In this document: in pieces, positions 7,045-15,425 of the stretch
Layout: every line of letters starts with the position of its first letter
Position numbering within the stretch: position 1 is the first letter of the stretch
Assembly (NCBI RefSeq): GCF_007833165.1
Contig: NZ_VOBQ01000032.1
Location: 1 to 35,744 of the forward strand
Reading direction: 5' to 3'
DNA: 35,744 nt
Source of the DNA: Caenimonas sedimenti
GTDB lineage: Bacteria; Pseudomonadota; Gammaproteobacteria; Burkholderiales; Burkholderiaceae_C
The notes under the pieces: generated by a model
The model's database searches: none
Seen by the model: only the letters and a program-made list of their open reading frames with translations
What the model was told of the DNA's origin: nothing
Translations under genes and position numbers: made by a program

Positions 7045-8450
7045 TTGGTCGGGATCGGGTCTGAAGGGGGTTCGGCAGTCGGCTCGGGCGTCTGGCGCAG
7101 CGCGTCCTCCACCTGCTTGTCAGTCAGCGTGGCTGCCGGCGGCGGCGTGCTGGCAATCCCGGGAAACGCCACGAGGATGCCCACCATCACCATCTGCAGT
7201 ATCAGGAACGGGATGGCCCCGAGGTAGATGTCGGATGTGCGAACTTCCGGCGGCGCCACGCTTCGCAGGTTGTACAGCGCGATGCCGAACGGCGGGTGCA
7301 TGAATGATGTCTGCAGAACGACCGCCACGATGACGGTGAACCAGATCATGTCGATGCCGAGTTTGCGCGCCACCGGCGCGATCAGGGGCACGACGATGAA
7401 GGCGATTTCGAAGAAGTCGAGAAAGAATCCGAGCAGGAAGATGCCGACGCAGACGAACAGCAGGAATGGCAGCTGTCCCTGCGGCAGGTGTGCGAAGAGT
7501 TGTTCGATCCAGACTTGGCCGTCGAAACCGCGAAACACAAGCATGAAGAAGGACGCGCCCAACAGCAGGAAGATCACGCTCGAGCACAGGACACCCGCGT
7601 TGGTAAGCGCCTCCGAGAGCCGCTGCCGGCTCAGGCGGCGCTTTGCCAGCCCGATCAGGAGCGCCGCGCAGACGCCCACCGCACCGCCTTCGGTCGGGGT
7701 GGCGATCCCGAAGAAGATCGACGCAAGGACGGCCAGGATGAGCGCCAACGGCACACCAGCCGCCACAGCGGCCTCTTTCCACGCGCTCACGGATGCGGTG
7801 GCGCCGTCCATCAAAGGAGGCGCCAGCCCCGGGCGCCATCGGGTTGCGGCGACAACGTACACCAGGTACAACCCGACCAGCATGGCGCTAGGCAACAGGG
7901 CCGCGTGGAAGATCTCCACCAGCGGCACCTCCACCTGCTCGGCCAGAACGATGAGAACCAGGCTGGGCGGCAGCATCTGCGCCAGCGTACCGGCAGCCGC
8001 GATCGAGCCGGTGGCGAGTTTGGCGTCGTAGCCCGCCTTGAGCATTGTCGGCAGCGCGATCAGGCCCATGGCGATGACAGACGCCGATACAAACCCCGTG
8101 ATAGCGGATAGCAGGGAGCCCACCACAAGGGTGGCCACCAGCAAGCCACCCGGCTGCTTGCGGAACAGGCGGCCAAGGGCCAAGAGAGTGTCTTCGGCGA
8201 TTCCGGTGCGCTCCAGGATCAGGCCCATCAGCACGAACATTGGAATTGCGAGGAAGTTGTCGCTGTTGAAGACGCCCTGCACGCGCAGCGGCATGTTCAG
8301 CAGAAAGGGCGCCGTGAACGCGCCGCTGACGACCCCCGCGATGCCGAACACCGCGGCCACCGCCGCCAGCGAGAAAGCCACCGGAAACCCGGCCATCAGC
8401 ACGACCACCAGCGTGCCGAACATGACAGGCGCGATGAGTTCGGGACTCAT
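7041..8450 (-). CDS. dctM: TRAP transporter large permease (DctM type)
   Basis: A 469-residue inner-membrane protein with about twelve helices, the channel-forming subunit of a tripartite ATP-independent transporter driven by a sodium gradient. Recognisable segments are MFGTLVVVLMAGFPVAFSLA, NFLAIPMFVLMGLILERTGI, ATGSIAAAGTLAQMLPPSLVLIV and TPTEGGAVGVCAALL. A 30-residue Pro/Thr-rich tail extends the C-terminus. ATG 8450 overlaps the small permease stop (ATGA). The substrate-binding DctP subunit is not in the window. Families with related large permeases take up organic acids; the substrate here cannot be told from sequence. Presence inside a lead-type operon is unusual. Confidence 0.9.
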   Translation of the reverse strand: MSPELIAPVMFGTLVVVLMAGFPVAFSLAAVAAVFGIAGVVSGAFTAPFLLNMPLRVQGVFNSDNFLAIPMFVLMGLILERTGIAEDTLLALGRLFRKQPGGLLVATLVVGSLLSAITGFVSASVIAMGLIALPTMLKAGYDAKLATGSIAAAGTLAQMLPPSLVLIVLAEQVEVPLVEIFHAALLPSAMLVGLYLVYVVAATRWRPGLAPPLMDGATASVSAWKEAAVAAGVPLALILAVLASIFFGIATPTEGGAVGVCAALLIGLAKRRLSRQRLSEALTNAGVLCSSVIFLLLGASFFMLVFRGFDGQVWIEQLFAHLPQGQLPFLLFVCVGIFLLGFFLDFFEIAFIVVPLIAPVARKLGIDMIWFTVIVAVVLQTSFMHPPFGIALYNLRSVAPPEVRTSDIYLGAIPFLILQMVMVGILVAFPGIASTPPPAATLTDKQVEDALRQTPEPTAEPPSDPIPTK

Positions 8451-9016
8451 GGACGGCCGCCTTGCACGGTTTGCGCAACGCGCCGGGCCGGCGCCGCCCC
8501 CGCGAGGAAGGCGATGCATCGCACGGCCTCGGCGATGCCTTGCGCGCCCAGCGAAAGGAATCCCAGGGGAATCATCCCCTTCATGATCCACGCGGGAAAG
8601 GTGCTCAGGCTTTCGCGGCTGCCGCGCGTTTCGCCGCTGGCGAAGGACCGCGCGAATTCCGGCGCGGTCACCCAGACAGCGACCACACAGAGCGGCAGCA
8701 GCACGACGAAAGTCCCCACCAGGTCGAGCCAGGCCATGCCCCGCGGCCCGAGCCATCCCGAGAAGACGTCGATGCGCACATGCTCGTCGCGCTGCAGCGC
8801 GAACGCTGCCATCAGCAGCACCGCCGCCGCGAAGAAGTGCGGCTGCACGTCGTACATGGACGAAGACGCCACGCCCAGCAGCTTGCGGCTGAACGCATTG
8901 CCGGCGATGAGGACGGCATTGGCCAGCAGGCCCCAGCGCACGGCGAACGCCATCTGGCGGTTGACGGCGTCGATGCGGCCAGCCAGGCGCAGGGCTGCGG
9001 CAAACCCGAATCTCAT
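8447..9016 (-). CDS. dctQ: TRAP transporter small permease (DctQ type)
   Basis: A 189-residue protein with four helices, including the typical segment AFALQRDEHVRIDVFSGWLGP that follows helix 2 of DctQ proteins. It partners the large permease encoded immediately downstream. I place the start at 9016 because ATG there overlaps the PAP2 stop as ATGA; an in-frame ATG at 9031 would lie inside the upstream gene. No substrate-binding protein gene is adjacent. Confidence 0.88.
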   Translation of the reverse strand: MRFGFAAALRLAGRIDAVNRQMAFAVRWGLLANAVLIAGNAFSRKLLGVASSSMYDVQPHFFAAAVLLMAAFALQRDEHVRIDVFSGWLGPRGMAWLDLVGTFVVLLPLCVVAVWVTAPEFARSFASGETRGSRESLSTFPAWIMKGMIPLGFLSLGAQGIAEAVRCIAFLAGAAPARRVAQTVQGGRP

Positions 9017-9621
9017 CGCGTGGCTCCCCACCCGTCAGCGGCTCGCTTCAACGACGCGGCCCATCCATGGGTCGCTGCGACGCAAGCGCCGCCGAGCAGG
9101 AAGCCGCCAACCACATCCACCGGGAAATGCGCACCCAGTGCCACGCGAGACCAGCCGACGGCTGCGGCGAGCGCGAGCAGAAGCAGCCGGAACGGCCAGG
9201 AACCCAGAGGCCAGAGGCAGGCAACAACGGCCGCCGTATAGACAGCATGGCCGCTGGGAAACGCGTGGAGACTATCGGCTGCGCCAACCACCCGAGCCAT
9301 GTCGTTGGCATAGAGGTCCGACGGCCGCGGCATGGCAAACGCGGCTTTTGCCGTCCAGGCCAGGAGCATGGCGACCAGGAAGCCGACTCCGAAGCGGAAC
9401 GGCGCCAGCGCAGCGGGTTCGGAGCGCTTTACGGCCTGCCAGCCCAGCAGCAACACGCCCACGAGCGGCGCGCCCCAGTAGCTGCCGATTGCCGAGAGCG
9501 CTCGAGCCAGGACGATCCAGTCCACCGACACGGATCGGTTGGTCCACAGCATCATTTGGGTGTTGAGGCCGCCCCAGTCGTACACCCAGTGCCGCAGCAG
9601 TCCCGCGTCGGCAGCGCCCAT
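9013..9621 (-). CDS. pbrB: PAP2-family phosphatase (undecaprenyl pyrophosphate phosphatase/PbrB-like)
   Basis: A 202-residue membrane phosphatase with all three PAP2 motifs: KAAFAMPRPS (motif 1), FPSGHAVY (motif 2) and SRVALGAHFPVDV (motif 3, catalytic His). Family members dephosphorylate undecaprenyl pyrophosphate at the outer face of the inner membrane. In the Cupriavidus lead system the homologous PbrB is thought to release phosphate that precipitates Pb(II) exported by PbrA. The gene starts 6 bp after the ATPase stop and its own stop overlaps dctQ, so it is translated with the exporter. The lead-specific role rests on gene order. Confidence 0.87.
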   Translation of the reverse strand: MGAADAGLLRHWVYDWGGLNTQMMLWTNRSVSVDWIVLARALSAIGSYWGAPLVGVLLLGWQAVKRSEPAALAPFRFGVGFLVAMLLAWTAKAAFAMPRPSDLYANDMARVVGAADSLHAFPSGHAVYTAAVVACLWPLGSWPFRLLLLALAAAVGWSRVALGAHFPVDVVGGFLLGGACVAATHGWAASLKRAADGWGATR

Positions 9622-9627
9622 GGTCGT

Positions 9628-12600
9628 TCAGGCGCCGCGCGTTTTCAGGAGCCGCAAGCCGTTGAACACCACCAGCAGGCTCGCTCCCATGTCCGCGAAC
9701 ACCGCCATCCACAGGGTGGCGGTGCCCGTCAGTGCGAGGACCAGGAACACTGCCTTGATGCCCAGCGCGAGCACGATGTTCTGTTTCAGGATCGCCCCCG
9801 TCTTTCGGCTCAGGCGGATGAATTGCGGGATCTTGCGCAGGTCGTCGTCCATCAGAGCCACGTCGGCGGTCTCGATCGCGGTGTCGGTGCCCGCTGCGCC
9901 CATCGCGAAGCCGATGCTCGACTTGGCCAGCGCCGGTGCATCGTTGATGCCGTCGCCAACCATGCCCACCGTGCCGTGCGCGGCCAGCTCGGCGTCGATG
10001 GCCGTGAGCTTGTCTTGCGGCAGCAAGCCGCCGCGCGCATCGTCGATGCCCACATCGCGGGCGATCACGCTGGCCGTCTGCTGGTTGTCGCCGGTCAGCA
10101 TGACCGTGCGCACCCCCAGGGCGTGCAGTTCGCGGATCGCCTCCCGGCTGGAGTCGCGGACGGTGTCCGCCACCCCGATGACGGCCAAAGCCTCGTTCTG
10201 GCTCGCGATGGCGATGGCAGTCTTGCCTTCCCCCTCCAGCTTCTTCAGCGCGGCTTCCGCGGGCGCGCTGTCGATCCCCAGTTCCTGCAGCAGCCTGTGG
10301 CTGCCGAGGTAGTACCACTGCCCGCCCACGCGGCCCTTGACGCCGCGTCCGGTGAGTGACTCGAAATCGTCCACCTCCGCCAGCGTCTGGCCGCGCTTGT
10401 CACGCCAGTGCGCGGCTACAGCGCCGGAGACCGGATGATCGGAACGGGTCGCCAGGCTGGCCGCCAAGCGCAGTGCCTCGTCTTCATCGGACCCGATGCG
10501 CACGACGTCGGTGACGACCGGCTTGCCTTGCGTGATGGTGCCCGTCTTGTCCAGGGCGAGAGATCGGAGCTGGCGACCTTGCTCCAGGTAAGCGCCGCCC
10601 TTGATCAGGATCCCGCGGCGTGCCGCCGCTGCAAGGCCGCTCACCACCGTCACTGGCGTGGAGATGACCAAGGCGCAAGGGCAGGCGATCACCAGCAGCA
10701 CCAGCGCCTTGTAGACCCAGTCCATCCAGGCCGCCCCGAAGAAGAGGGGCGGCACCAGCATGACCGCCAGTGCGACTGCAAAGACTGCGGGGGTATAGAC
10801 CTTGGAGAATTGGTCGATGAAGCGCTGGGTGGGCGCGCGGCTGCCCTGGGCCTCCTCGACCGCCTTGATGATGCGCGCCAGTGTGGAGTGCGTGGCCTCG
10901 GCCGTCACCCGATAGACGAAGGAGCCGGTTTCGTTGATCGTTCCGGCGAACACGGTGTCGCCAGTGGCCTTTGCCACCGGGATGCTCTCGCCCGTGATGG
11001 GGGCCTGGTTGACCGCCGACTGGCCGCTCTCCAGGATGCCGTCCAGCGGGATGCGTTCGCCCGGCCGGATCCGAACGAGCTGGCCCACGGCCACGGTTTT
11101 GGCGGGCACCTCCAGCCAGCTGCCGTCGGGCTGCTGCACGGTGGCTTGCTCCGGCGCCATCGCCAGCAGGCCCCGGATCGCGTTGCGGGCGCGGTCCAGC
11201 GAGAGCACTTCAATGACCTCGGCCAGCGCGAACAGGAACATTACCATCGCCGCCTCGGGCCACTGCCCGATGAGGATCGCACCGGTCACCGCGATCGACA
11301 TCAGCGCGTTGATGTTGAGGATGCCGCTCTTGAGCGCGAGCCAGCCCTTCTTGTACGTGGGCCAACCGCCGGTGGCGATGGAGACCAGCGCGAGGCCGAT
11401 GACCGGCCAGGCGGAGTCATTCCCCGTGCTGAATGCAATGGCTTCGGCCACGCCGGCACTCACGCCGGATACAGCCATCAAGCCCCACTGCCGCTTGCTG
11501 ACTGAGGGCTTGGGCGATTCCTGGGTGTCAGCACCGCCTGCCTCCGGCACGGCCTTCATGCCGATCGAGTGCAAGGCGGACTCCACGTCGGCGGTCGGCA
11601 CCGTGTGCGACACCGTCAGCTTGCGCTGCATGAGGTTGAAGTCCAGGGACTGAACCCCCGGCATGTGCTGCAGCTTGTCGCGGATCAAGCCCTCTTCGGT
11701 CGGACAGTCCATGTTCTCGATCCGATAGACGCTGCGCTGCGCGCCGCCGATCGCGGATGCAACTGCCTCCGCCGGCGGCAATCCGATGTCCTTCAACGCG
11801 GTAACGATCGTCTCGGTCGATGGCAAGGCGTGCCGCACGGTCAGCTTCCGCTGCATCAAATTGAAATCGAGGCTGTCGACCCCCTCGAGTGAGCCCAGCC
11901 GCTTGCGGATCAGGCCCTCTTCCGTGGGGCAGTCCATCTTTTCGATGCGGAAGGTGTCGGTGCGCAAAGAGGCGCCTGCGGATCCATCCGGCGTCGGTGT
12001 CGGCGTTGGTGTCGGCGATGGCAGCTGCGCGTCCGCTGGCGGCATTCCAATTTCCGTCAAGGCCCGGACAACTGCGCCTGTATCCGGCAGCCGGTGGACA
12101 ACCGTCAGCAGGCGTTGCGGCAGGTCGAATTCCAGGTCCTCGATGCCGGCCGTGCCTTGCAACCGTTCCCGCACTTGCCGCTCCTCATTGCGGCAATCCA
12201 TCTTCGGCACATGGAAGGTGGATCGGACCGGCAGATCGGCTGGCTGGTGCGGCGTCGCAGGCATGCCCAGGGCTGCAAGCGCATCGACGAGCGGAACGGC
12301 ATTGGGCAAGCGGTGCTCGACCGTCAGAACACGTTGCGCGAGATCGAAGCGCAAGTCCTCGACCCCAGCGATCTGTTCCAGCCGCTCTCGGATCTGCACG
12401 ACTTCGTTCTTGCAATCCATGCGCGGAACGTGGAACGACTCCGTGCGCACTTCTTCTTGCCCGCCGGGCGGCAATCCAAGCTCGACGAGCGCCGCGGTCA
12501 CGGGTGACACGTCGGCCAGACGGTGTGTCACCGTGAGTCGATGCTGCTGCAGGTCGAACCCGAGCGCCTCGACGCCCACAATCTCGCCGATACGCTGCCG

Positions 12601-12744
12601 GATCTGCCGCTCTTCGCTCGGGCAATCCATCTTCTCGATGTAGAAGACGGTGTCGGTCGCTGGTTGCGCCGAGCCTACCAGGGGCTGGCTGGCCAGCGAT
12701 TCACATGCGGCGGTACCGCACGATTTTGTGTTGGTGGTATCCAT
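9628..12744 (-). CDS. pbrA: P1B-type Pb/Cd/Zn-exporting ATPase with five N-terminal HMA-like domains
   Basis: A 1038-residue heavy-metal pump, far longer than the 700-800 residues usual for ZntA/CadA/PbrA. The N-terminal 400 residues hold five HMA-like repeats, with metal-binding loops MDCPSE (Cys41), MDCKNE (Cys111), MDCRNE (Cys184), MDCPTE (Cys271) and MDCPTE (Cys347). Each has one Cys with a nearby Glu instead of CxxC. A Pro-Thr linker separates repeats 3 and 4. The core is complete: TGES (about 584), the ion-site CPC in helix 6 (688-690), DKTG with the phosphorylated Asp732, the SDHP motif and GDGINDAPALA. CPC with these HMA loops indicates Zn/Cd/Pb export. ATG 12744 is chosen because GGAGAG lies about 8 bp upstream, over the TTG at 12759. 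It follows the CDF gene by 62 bp. Confidence 0.93.
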   Translation of the reverse strand: MDTTNTKSCGTAACESLASQPLVGSAQPATDTVFYIEKMDCPSEERQIRQRIGEIVGVEALGFDLQQHRLTVTHRLADVSPVTAALVELGLPPGGQEEVRTESFHVPRMDCKNEVVQIRERLEQIAGVEDLRFDLAQRVLTVEHRLPNAVPLVDALAALGMPATPHQPADLPVRSTFHVPKMDCRNEERQVRERLQGTAGIEDLEFDLPQRLLTVVHRLPDTGAVVRALTEIGMPPADAQLPSPTPTPTPTPDGSAGASLRTDTFRIEKMDCPTEEGLIRKRLGSLEGVDSLDFNLMQRKLTVRHALPSTETIVTALKDIGLPPAEAVASAIGGAQRSVYRIENMDCPTEEGLIRDKLQHMPGVQSLDFNLMQRKLTVSHTVPTADVESALHSIGMKAVPEAGGADTQESPKPSVSKRQWGLMAVSGVSAGVAEAIAFSTGNDSAWPVIGLALVSIATGGWPTYKKGWLALKSGILNINALMSIAVTGAILIGQWPEAAMVMFLFALAEVIEVLSLDRARNAIRGLLAMAPEQATVQQPDGSWLEVPAKTVAVGQLVRIRPGERIPLDGILESGQSAVNQAPITGESIPVAKATGDTVFAGTINETGSFVYRVTAEATHSTLARIIKAVEEAQGSRAPTQRFIDQFSKVYTPAVFAVALAVMLVPPLFFGAAWMDWVYKALVLLVIACPCALVISTPVTVVSGLAAAARRGILIKGGAYLEQGRQLRSLALDKTGTITQGKPVVTDVVRIGSDEDEALRLAASLATRSDHPVSGAVAAHWRDKRGQTLAEVDDFESLTGRGVKGRVGGQWYYLGSHRLLQELGIDSAPAEAALKKLEGEGKTAIAIASQNEALAVIGVADTVRDSSREAIRELHALGVRTVMLTGDNQQTASVIARDVGIDDARGGLLPQDKLTAIDAELAAHGTVGMVGDGINDAPALAKSSIGFAMGAAGTDTAIETADVALMDDDLRKIPQFIRLSRKTGAILKQNIVLALGIKAVFLVLALTGTATLWMAVFADMGASLLVVFNGLRLLKTRGA
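11545..12651 (-). repeat. Five tandem HMA-domain coding repeats within the ATPase gene
   Basis: The repeats are about 65 residues each, with key cysteines spaced 70, 73, 87 and 76 residues apart. Units 1, 4 and 5 carry MDCP(S/T)E; units 2 and 3 carry MDC(K/R)NE and a shared preceding F-H-V-P. Units 4 and 5 share DFNLMQRKLTV, while 2 and 3 share shorter blocks such as FDL.QR.LTV.HRLP. This suggests that different duplication events produced the two pairs. A Pro-Thr repeat linker is encoded near 11990-12020. Confidence 0.85.
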
Positions 12745-12806
12745 AGCTCGACTCTCCAATGATCTCGATCAGTTCACGCTCATGCACATGGCCATTGCTG
12801 TCGGCT

Positions 12807-13439
12807 TCACGGTGCCACGGCACCGGAAGCCGCGCTTGAAGCCTTCCGGGCGTGCTCCAGGATTTCCCTGCCGCCGTTGGCCGCAAACAGGGCCGAAACG
12901 ATGCCCAGGATCAGGTCCGGCACGTTCGAGCCCAGCCACAGTACGAGGATCCCGCTGGCGAGGATCGCCATGTTCACGATCGAGTCGTTGCTCGTGAAGA
13001 TGGCGGATGCCTTGAAGTTGACGTCTTCGCCCTTGTGGCGCTTGAGCAGGCGCAGGCAGTACAGGTTGATCGCCGCGTTCAACCCAGCCATCACCATCAT
13101 GGCCGGACCGATCGGCGCCTCCGACCCCATGAACCTGCGGATGACCTCGCCGACCAGCAGGATCGACAGGCCGATCAGCAACCACCCGGACAGCCGAGCG
13201 GCCATCACTTTGGCGCGAACGCTGCGGCCGACGGCGTAAATGCCCACGGCGTAGACCGACGCGTCCGCCAAGTTGTCCAGGGCCGCCCCGATTAGCGCGG
13301 TCGAGGACGCCCACACCCCCACGCCCATTCCGAGCGCGCTTTGTGCCAGGTTGATCAGCAGCACGTACCACAGGATCCTGCGGTCCTGCGCGTTGCTGGA
13401 CGCAAGGTCCATCGCCGAAAATTCGTCGTCGTCGTCCAC
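12807..13439 (-). CDS. Short CDF-like cation efflux protein
   Basis: A 210-residue cation diffusion facilitator-like protein with about six helices and no C-terminal cytoplasmic metal-sensing domain, which full-length CDF proteins of 300 residues have. Helix 2 carries ALDNLADA (two Asp four apart) and helix 5 carries FTSNDSIVNM, so the usual His of the transport site is replaced by Asp or Asn. A small family of such transporters accompanies lead and zinc clusters. The GTG start at 13439 overlaps the stop of the DsbA-like gene, with AAGG about 8 bp upstream; the ATG at 13412 has no visible ribosome site. It probably moves divalent metals, but specificity cannot be read from sequence. Confidence 0.8.
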   Translation of the reverse strand: MDDDDEFSAMDLASSNAQDRRILWYVLLINLAQSALGMGVGVWASSTALIGAALDNLADASVYAVGIYAVGRSVRAKVMAARLSGWLLIGLSILLVGEVIRRFMGSEAPIGPAMMVMAGLNAAINLYCLRLLKRHKGEDVNFKASAIFTSNDSIVNMAILASGILVLWLGSNVPDLILGIVSALFAANGGREILEHARKASSAASGAVAP

Positions 13440-14074
13440 TAGCCGCCCTTGCGCGCCAGGTTCAGCAAGTACTCGGCCACGGAAAGGGATTTCGCGTTCG
13501 ATCCGGCCAGCGAGCCGGATGTAAGCCAGCGGCCATTCACGCCAATAGAAGGCGTGCCTTCAATCGCATAGCCGGTCGCGAGCCCGGCGGCCTGTTTCAC
13601 CTTCGCCGCGACGCCGAAGGAGTCCAGCACCTGGAGGAAACGCACGCGGTCCACCCCATGGGCCGCCACAAAATTTCCGATTTGATCGGGCGTGTCCAGC
13701 TTTTGGCGTCCCGTGTGAATGGCCGCGAACACTTTGGGGTGCAGTTGCTCTACAAGGTCCAGTGTCTCGATCGCGAAGTACAGCTTCGCGTGGATCACGA
13801 GGTCCTGACGGAACGCCACCGGGATACGGCGAAACAGAACGTCGCGCGGCAGCTTTTTCTGCCACGCGTCGATCATGGGCTCGAAGCTGTTGCAGTGCCC
13901 GCAGCTGTAGGCGAAGAATTCCAAAACCTCCACCTGCCGCGCGTCACGCGTGGGCTGCGTCGACTGCAGGACCAGATAGTTCCGGCCCTCGACAGGGCGA
14001 TCCTGCGCCCTCGCGGGCACCAACCAGGTGGCCATGGGGGTCAGGATGGAAGCAGCAAAAAGTCTTCGTTTCAT
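13439..14074 (-). CDS. dsbA: DsbA-like periplasmic thiol:disulfide interchange protein
   Basis: A 211-residue exported protein. The signal peptide MKRRLFAASILTPMATWLVPARAQ is followed by a DsbA domain with FFAYSCGHC (Cys58, Cys61) and the cis-proline loop EGTPSIGVNG. DsbA proteins introduce disulfides in secreted proteins; the CGHC active site is that of a true oxidase. An upstream in-frame ATG at 14110 lies inside the predicted -10 box of the promoter and so cannot be used. It is the first gene of the eleven-gene metal operon. DsbB, its usual reoxidant, is encoded at 22189-22647. Confidence 0.9.
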   Translation of the reverse strand: MKRRLFAASILTPMATWLVPARAQDRPVEGRNYLVLQSTQPTRDARQVEVLEFFAYSCGHCNSFEPMIDAWQKKLPRDVLFRRIPVAFRQDLVIHAKLYFAIETLDLVEQLHPKVFAAIHTGRQKLDTPDQIGNFVAAHGVDRVRFLQVLDSFGVAAKVKQAAGLATGYAIEGTPSIGVNGRWLTSGSLAGSNAKSLSVAEYLLNLARKGG

Positions 14075-14108
14075 GGCTTGGGCAGTGCAGGGTGACGCAG
14101 GGCCGTCC

Positions 14109-14139
14109 ATTAGAGACCATGTAGTCGGTACAAGGTCAA
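14109..14139 (-). promoter_or_regulatory. MerR-type (CadR-like) promoter/operator of the long metal operon
   Basis: Read leftward, -35 TTGACC (14134-14139) and -10 TCTAAT (14109-14114) are separated by 19 bp, the over-long spacing typical of MerR-activated promoters. The spacer holds the dyad ACCTTGTA-CCGAC-TACATGGT (14116-14136; 7 of 8 arm positions pair), which has the same layout as the known CadR operator ACCCTATA-N5-TACAGGGT. It lies 35 bp before the DsbA-like start and should drive everything down to the MAPEG gene. Confidence 0.82.
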
Positions 14140-14175
14140 GCGAAGAACGCCGCAGGCTGCCCGGCCATGGGGAGA

Positions 14176-14206
14176 TTGGCTTGGCTGAGCGGGCGCTGCC
14201 TAGAAT
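14176..14206 (+). promoter_or_regulatory. Weak candidate promoter for the L,D-transpeptidase gene
   Basis: TTGGCT (14176-14181) and TAGAAT (14201-14206) are 19 bp apart, upstream of the ATG at 14235. The -10 is good, but the spacing is long for an unassisted promoter and no dyad is seen, so this is tentative. Confidence 0.25.
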
Positions 14207-14234
14207 GCTCCGTCCTCATTGCCCTACCGTACCA

Positions 14235-15425
14235 ATGCGCGCCGTCTTTTTCGCCCTCGTTTCGCTGAGCCTCGGCTTCGGCTTGGCCTCGGCTGCCTGG
14301 GGATCTGCAAAACCAGGCCTGAAGGCGACATCTGCGCGGGGGGAAGCAGCCGCGGAGCGGCGACTGCTGGATATCTACGAGCTGGTCGCGGCCGCTCGCT
14401 CGCGAGAGGCCTTGGCCAGCGCGGAACTTCTGGTGCGTGATCACCCGAATTTCCAGCTTGCGCAGCTGGTCTACGGCGATCTTCTTGCTGCCCGCAGCGG
14501 TCCCATCACGATGCTCGGTGACGTTCAAATGCGGGCGTCGGAAGGTTCGGCGGTCACGCTTGCCGCGATGCGCGAGGAGGCATTGCTACGCTTGAGAGCG
14601 CACCGCGAGTTGGCTCCCGCCGGAACAATGCCATCTCAGTTCGTCCAGCTGTCTGCCTCCCAGCGCCATGCGATCGCGATCGATACCGCCAAAGCGCGCC
14701 TGTATCTTTTCGAGAATGGTCCCGCCGGACTGAAGCTTGTCGAGCACTTCTATGTATCGGTCGGAAAGCTCGGGGTGGGCAAGGCAGTCGAGGGCGACCA
14801 GCGCACCCCGCTCGGCGTGTACTTCGTGGTGAGCAATCTGGACCCGAAGACGTTGCGCGACTTCTACGGGGCGGGAGCGCTGCCCATCAACTATCCGAAT
14901 CGCCATGACATACGCAGCGGACGCACGGGCCGCGGCATCTGGATCCATGGTGCGCCACCTGGCCAGTTCGCCCGGGCGCCCAAGGCGAGCGACGGTTGCG
15001 TTGTTTTGGCCAACCCCGACCTGAGCCGCATCCTGCGGACCGTGGACGTCGGCACGCCGGTCGTCATTGCCCAGTCTCTCCAGTGGCTGAAAGCGCCGCA
15101 ACTGGAGAGCCCGCGGCTCGGCTTCAGATCAGAGCTCGACGCGTGGCGCCAAGCCAAGGAAACCGGAGACATGGCGCGGCTGCGGACAATGTACGTGCGC
15201 GATGCGATACCGGCCGCGGCACTGGGAGCCGCCGTCAAGCAAGGCGCGCGAGGGCCCGGCGATCTCTCGCTGCTTTCCTGGAAGGAAGGATCCAGCGAAA
15301 CGATGGTGGTCACCTTCAACGATGGGGCCGCTACAGCGGCGAGCAGCGGACAGGTCAGACGCCAATACTGGACCCGTGACAGTGGCAGCTGGAAGATTTT
15401 CTACGACGGCGTTATCCGCAGATGA
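14235..15425 (+). CDS. YkuD-family L,D-transpeptidase with C-terminal NTF2-like domain
   Basis: A 396-residue exported protein. Residues 1-24 form a signal peptide, 40-130 a helical region, and about 140-280 a YkuD catalytic domain with IWIHGAPP (His238) and ASDGCVVL (nucleophile Cys255). The last 95 residues (LDAWRQAKETGDMARLRTMYV ... GSWKIFYDG) resemble the NTF2-like domain attached to some YafK/ErfK-like proteins. Such enzymes form 3-3 crosslinks in peptidoglycan, or attach or release lipoprotein; which one is not clear. The start at 14235 begins a clean signal peptide. Its stop overlaps the start of the next gene (ATGA), so it is coupled to dihydrolipoamide dehydrogenase, an odd pairing. 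Confidence 0.82.
   Translation: MRAVFFALVSLSLGFGLASAAWGSAKPGLKATSARGEAAAERRLLDIYELVAAARSREALASAELLVRDHPNFQLAQLVYGDLLAARSGPITMLGDVQMRASEGSAVTLAAMREEALLRLRAHRELAPAGTMPSQFVQLSASQRHAIAIDTAKARLYLFENGPAGLKLVEHFYVSVGKLGVGKAVEGDQRTPLGVYFVVSNLDPKTLRDFYGAGALPINYPNRHDIRSGRTGRGIWIHGAPPGQFARAPKASDGCVVLANPDLSRILRTVDVGTPVVIAQSLQWLKAPQLESPRLGFRSELDAWRQAKETGDMARLRTMYVRDAIPAAALGAAVKQGARGPGDLSLLSWKEGSSETMVVTFNDGAATAASSGQVRRQYWTRDSGSWKIFYDGVIRR

Noticed and set aside
9067..10359. Plus-strand frame opposite the PAP2 and ATPase genes
   Set aside because: Both minus-strand genes have complete catalytic motifs; the plus-strand translation has none.
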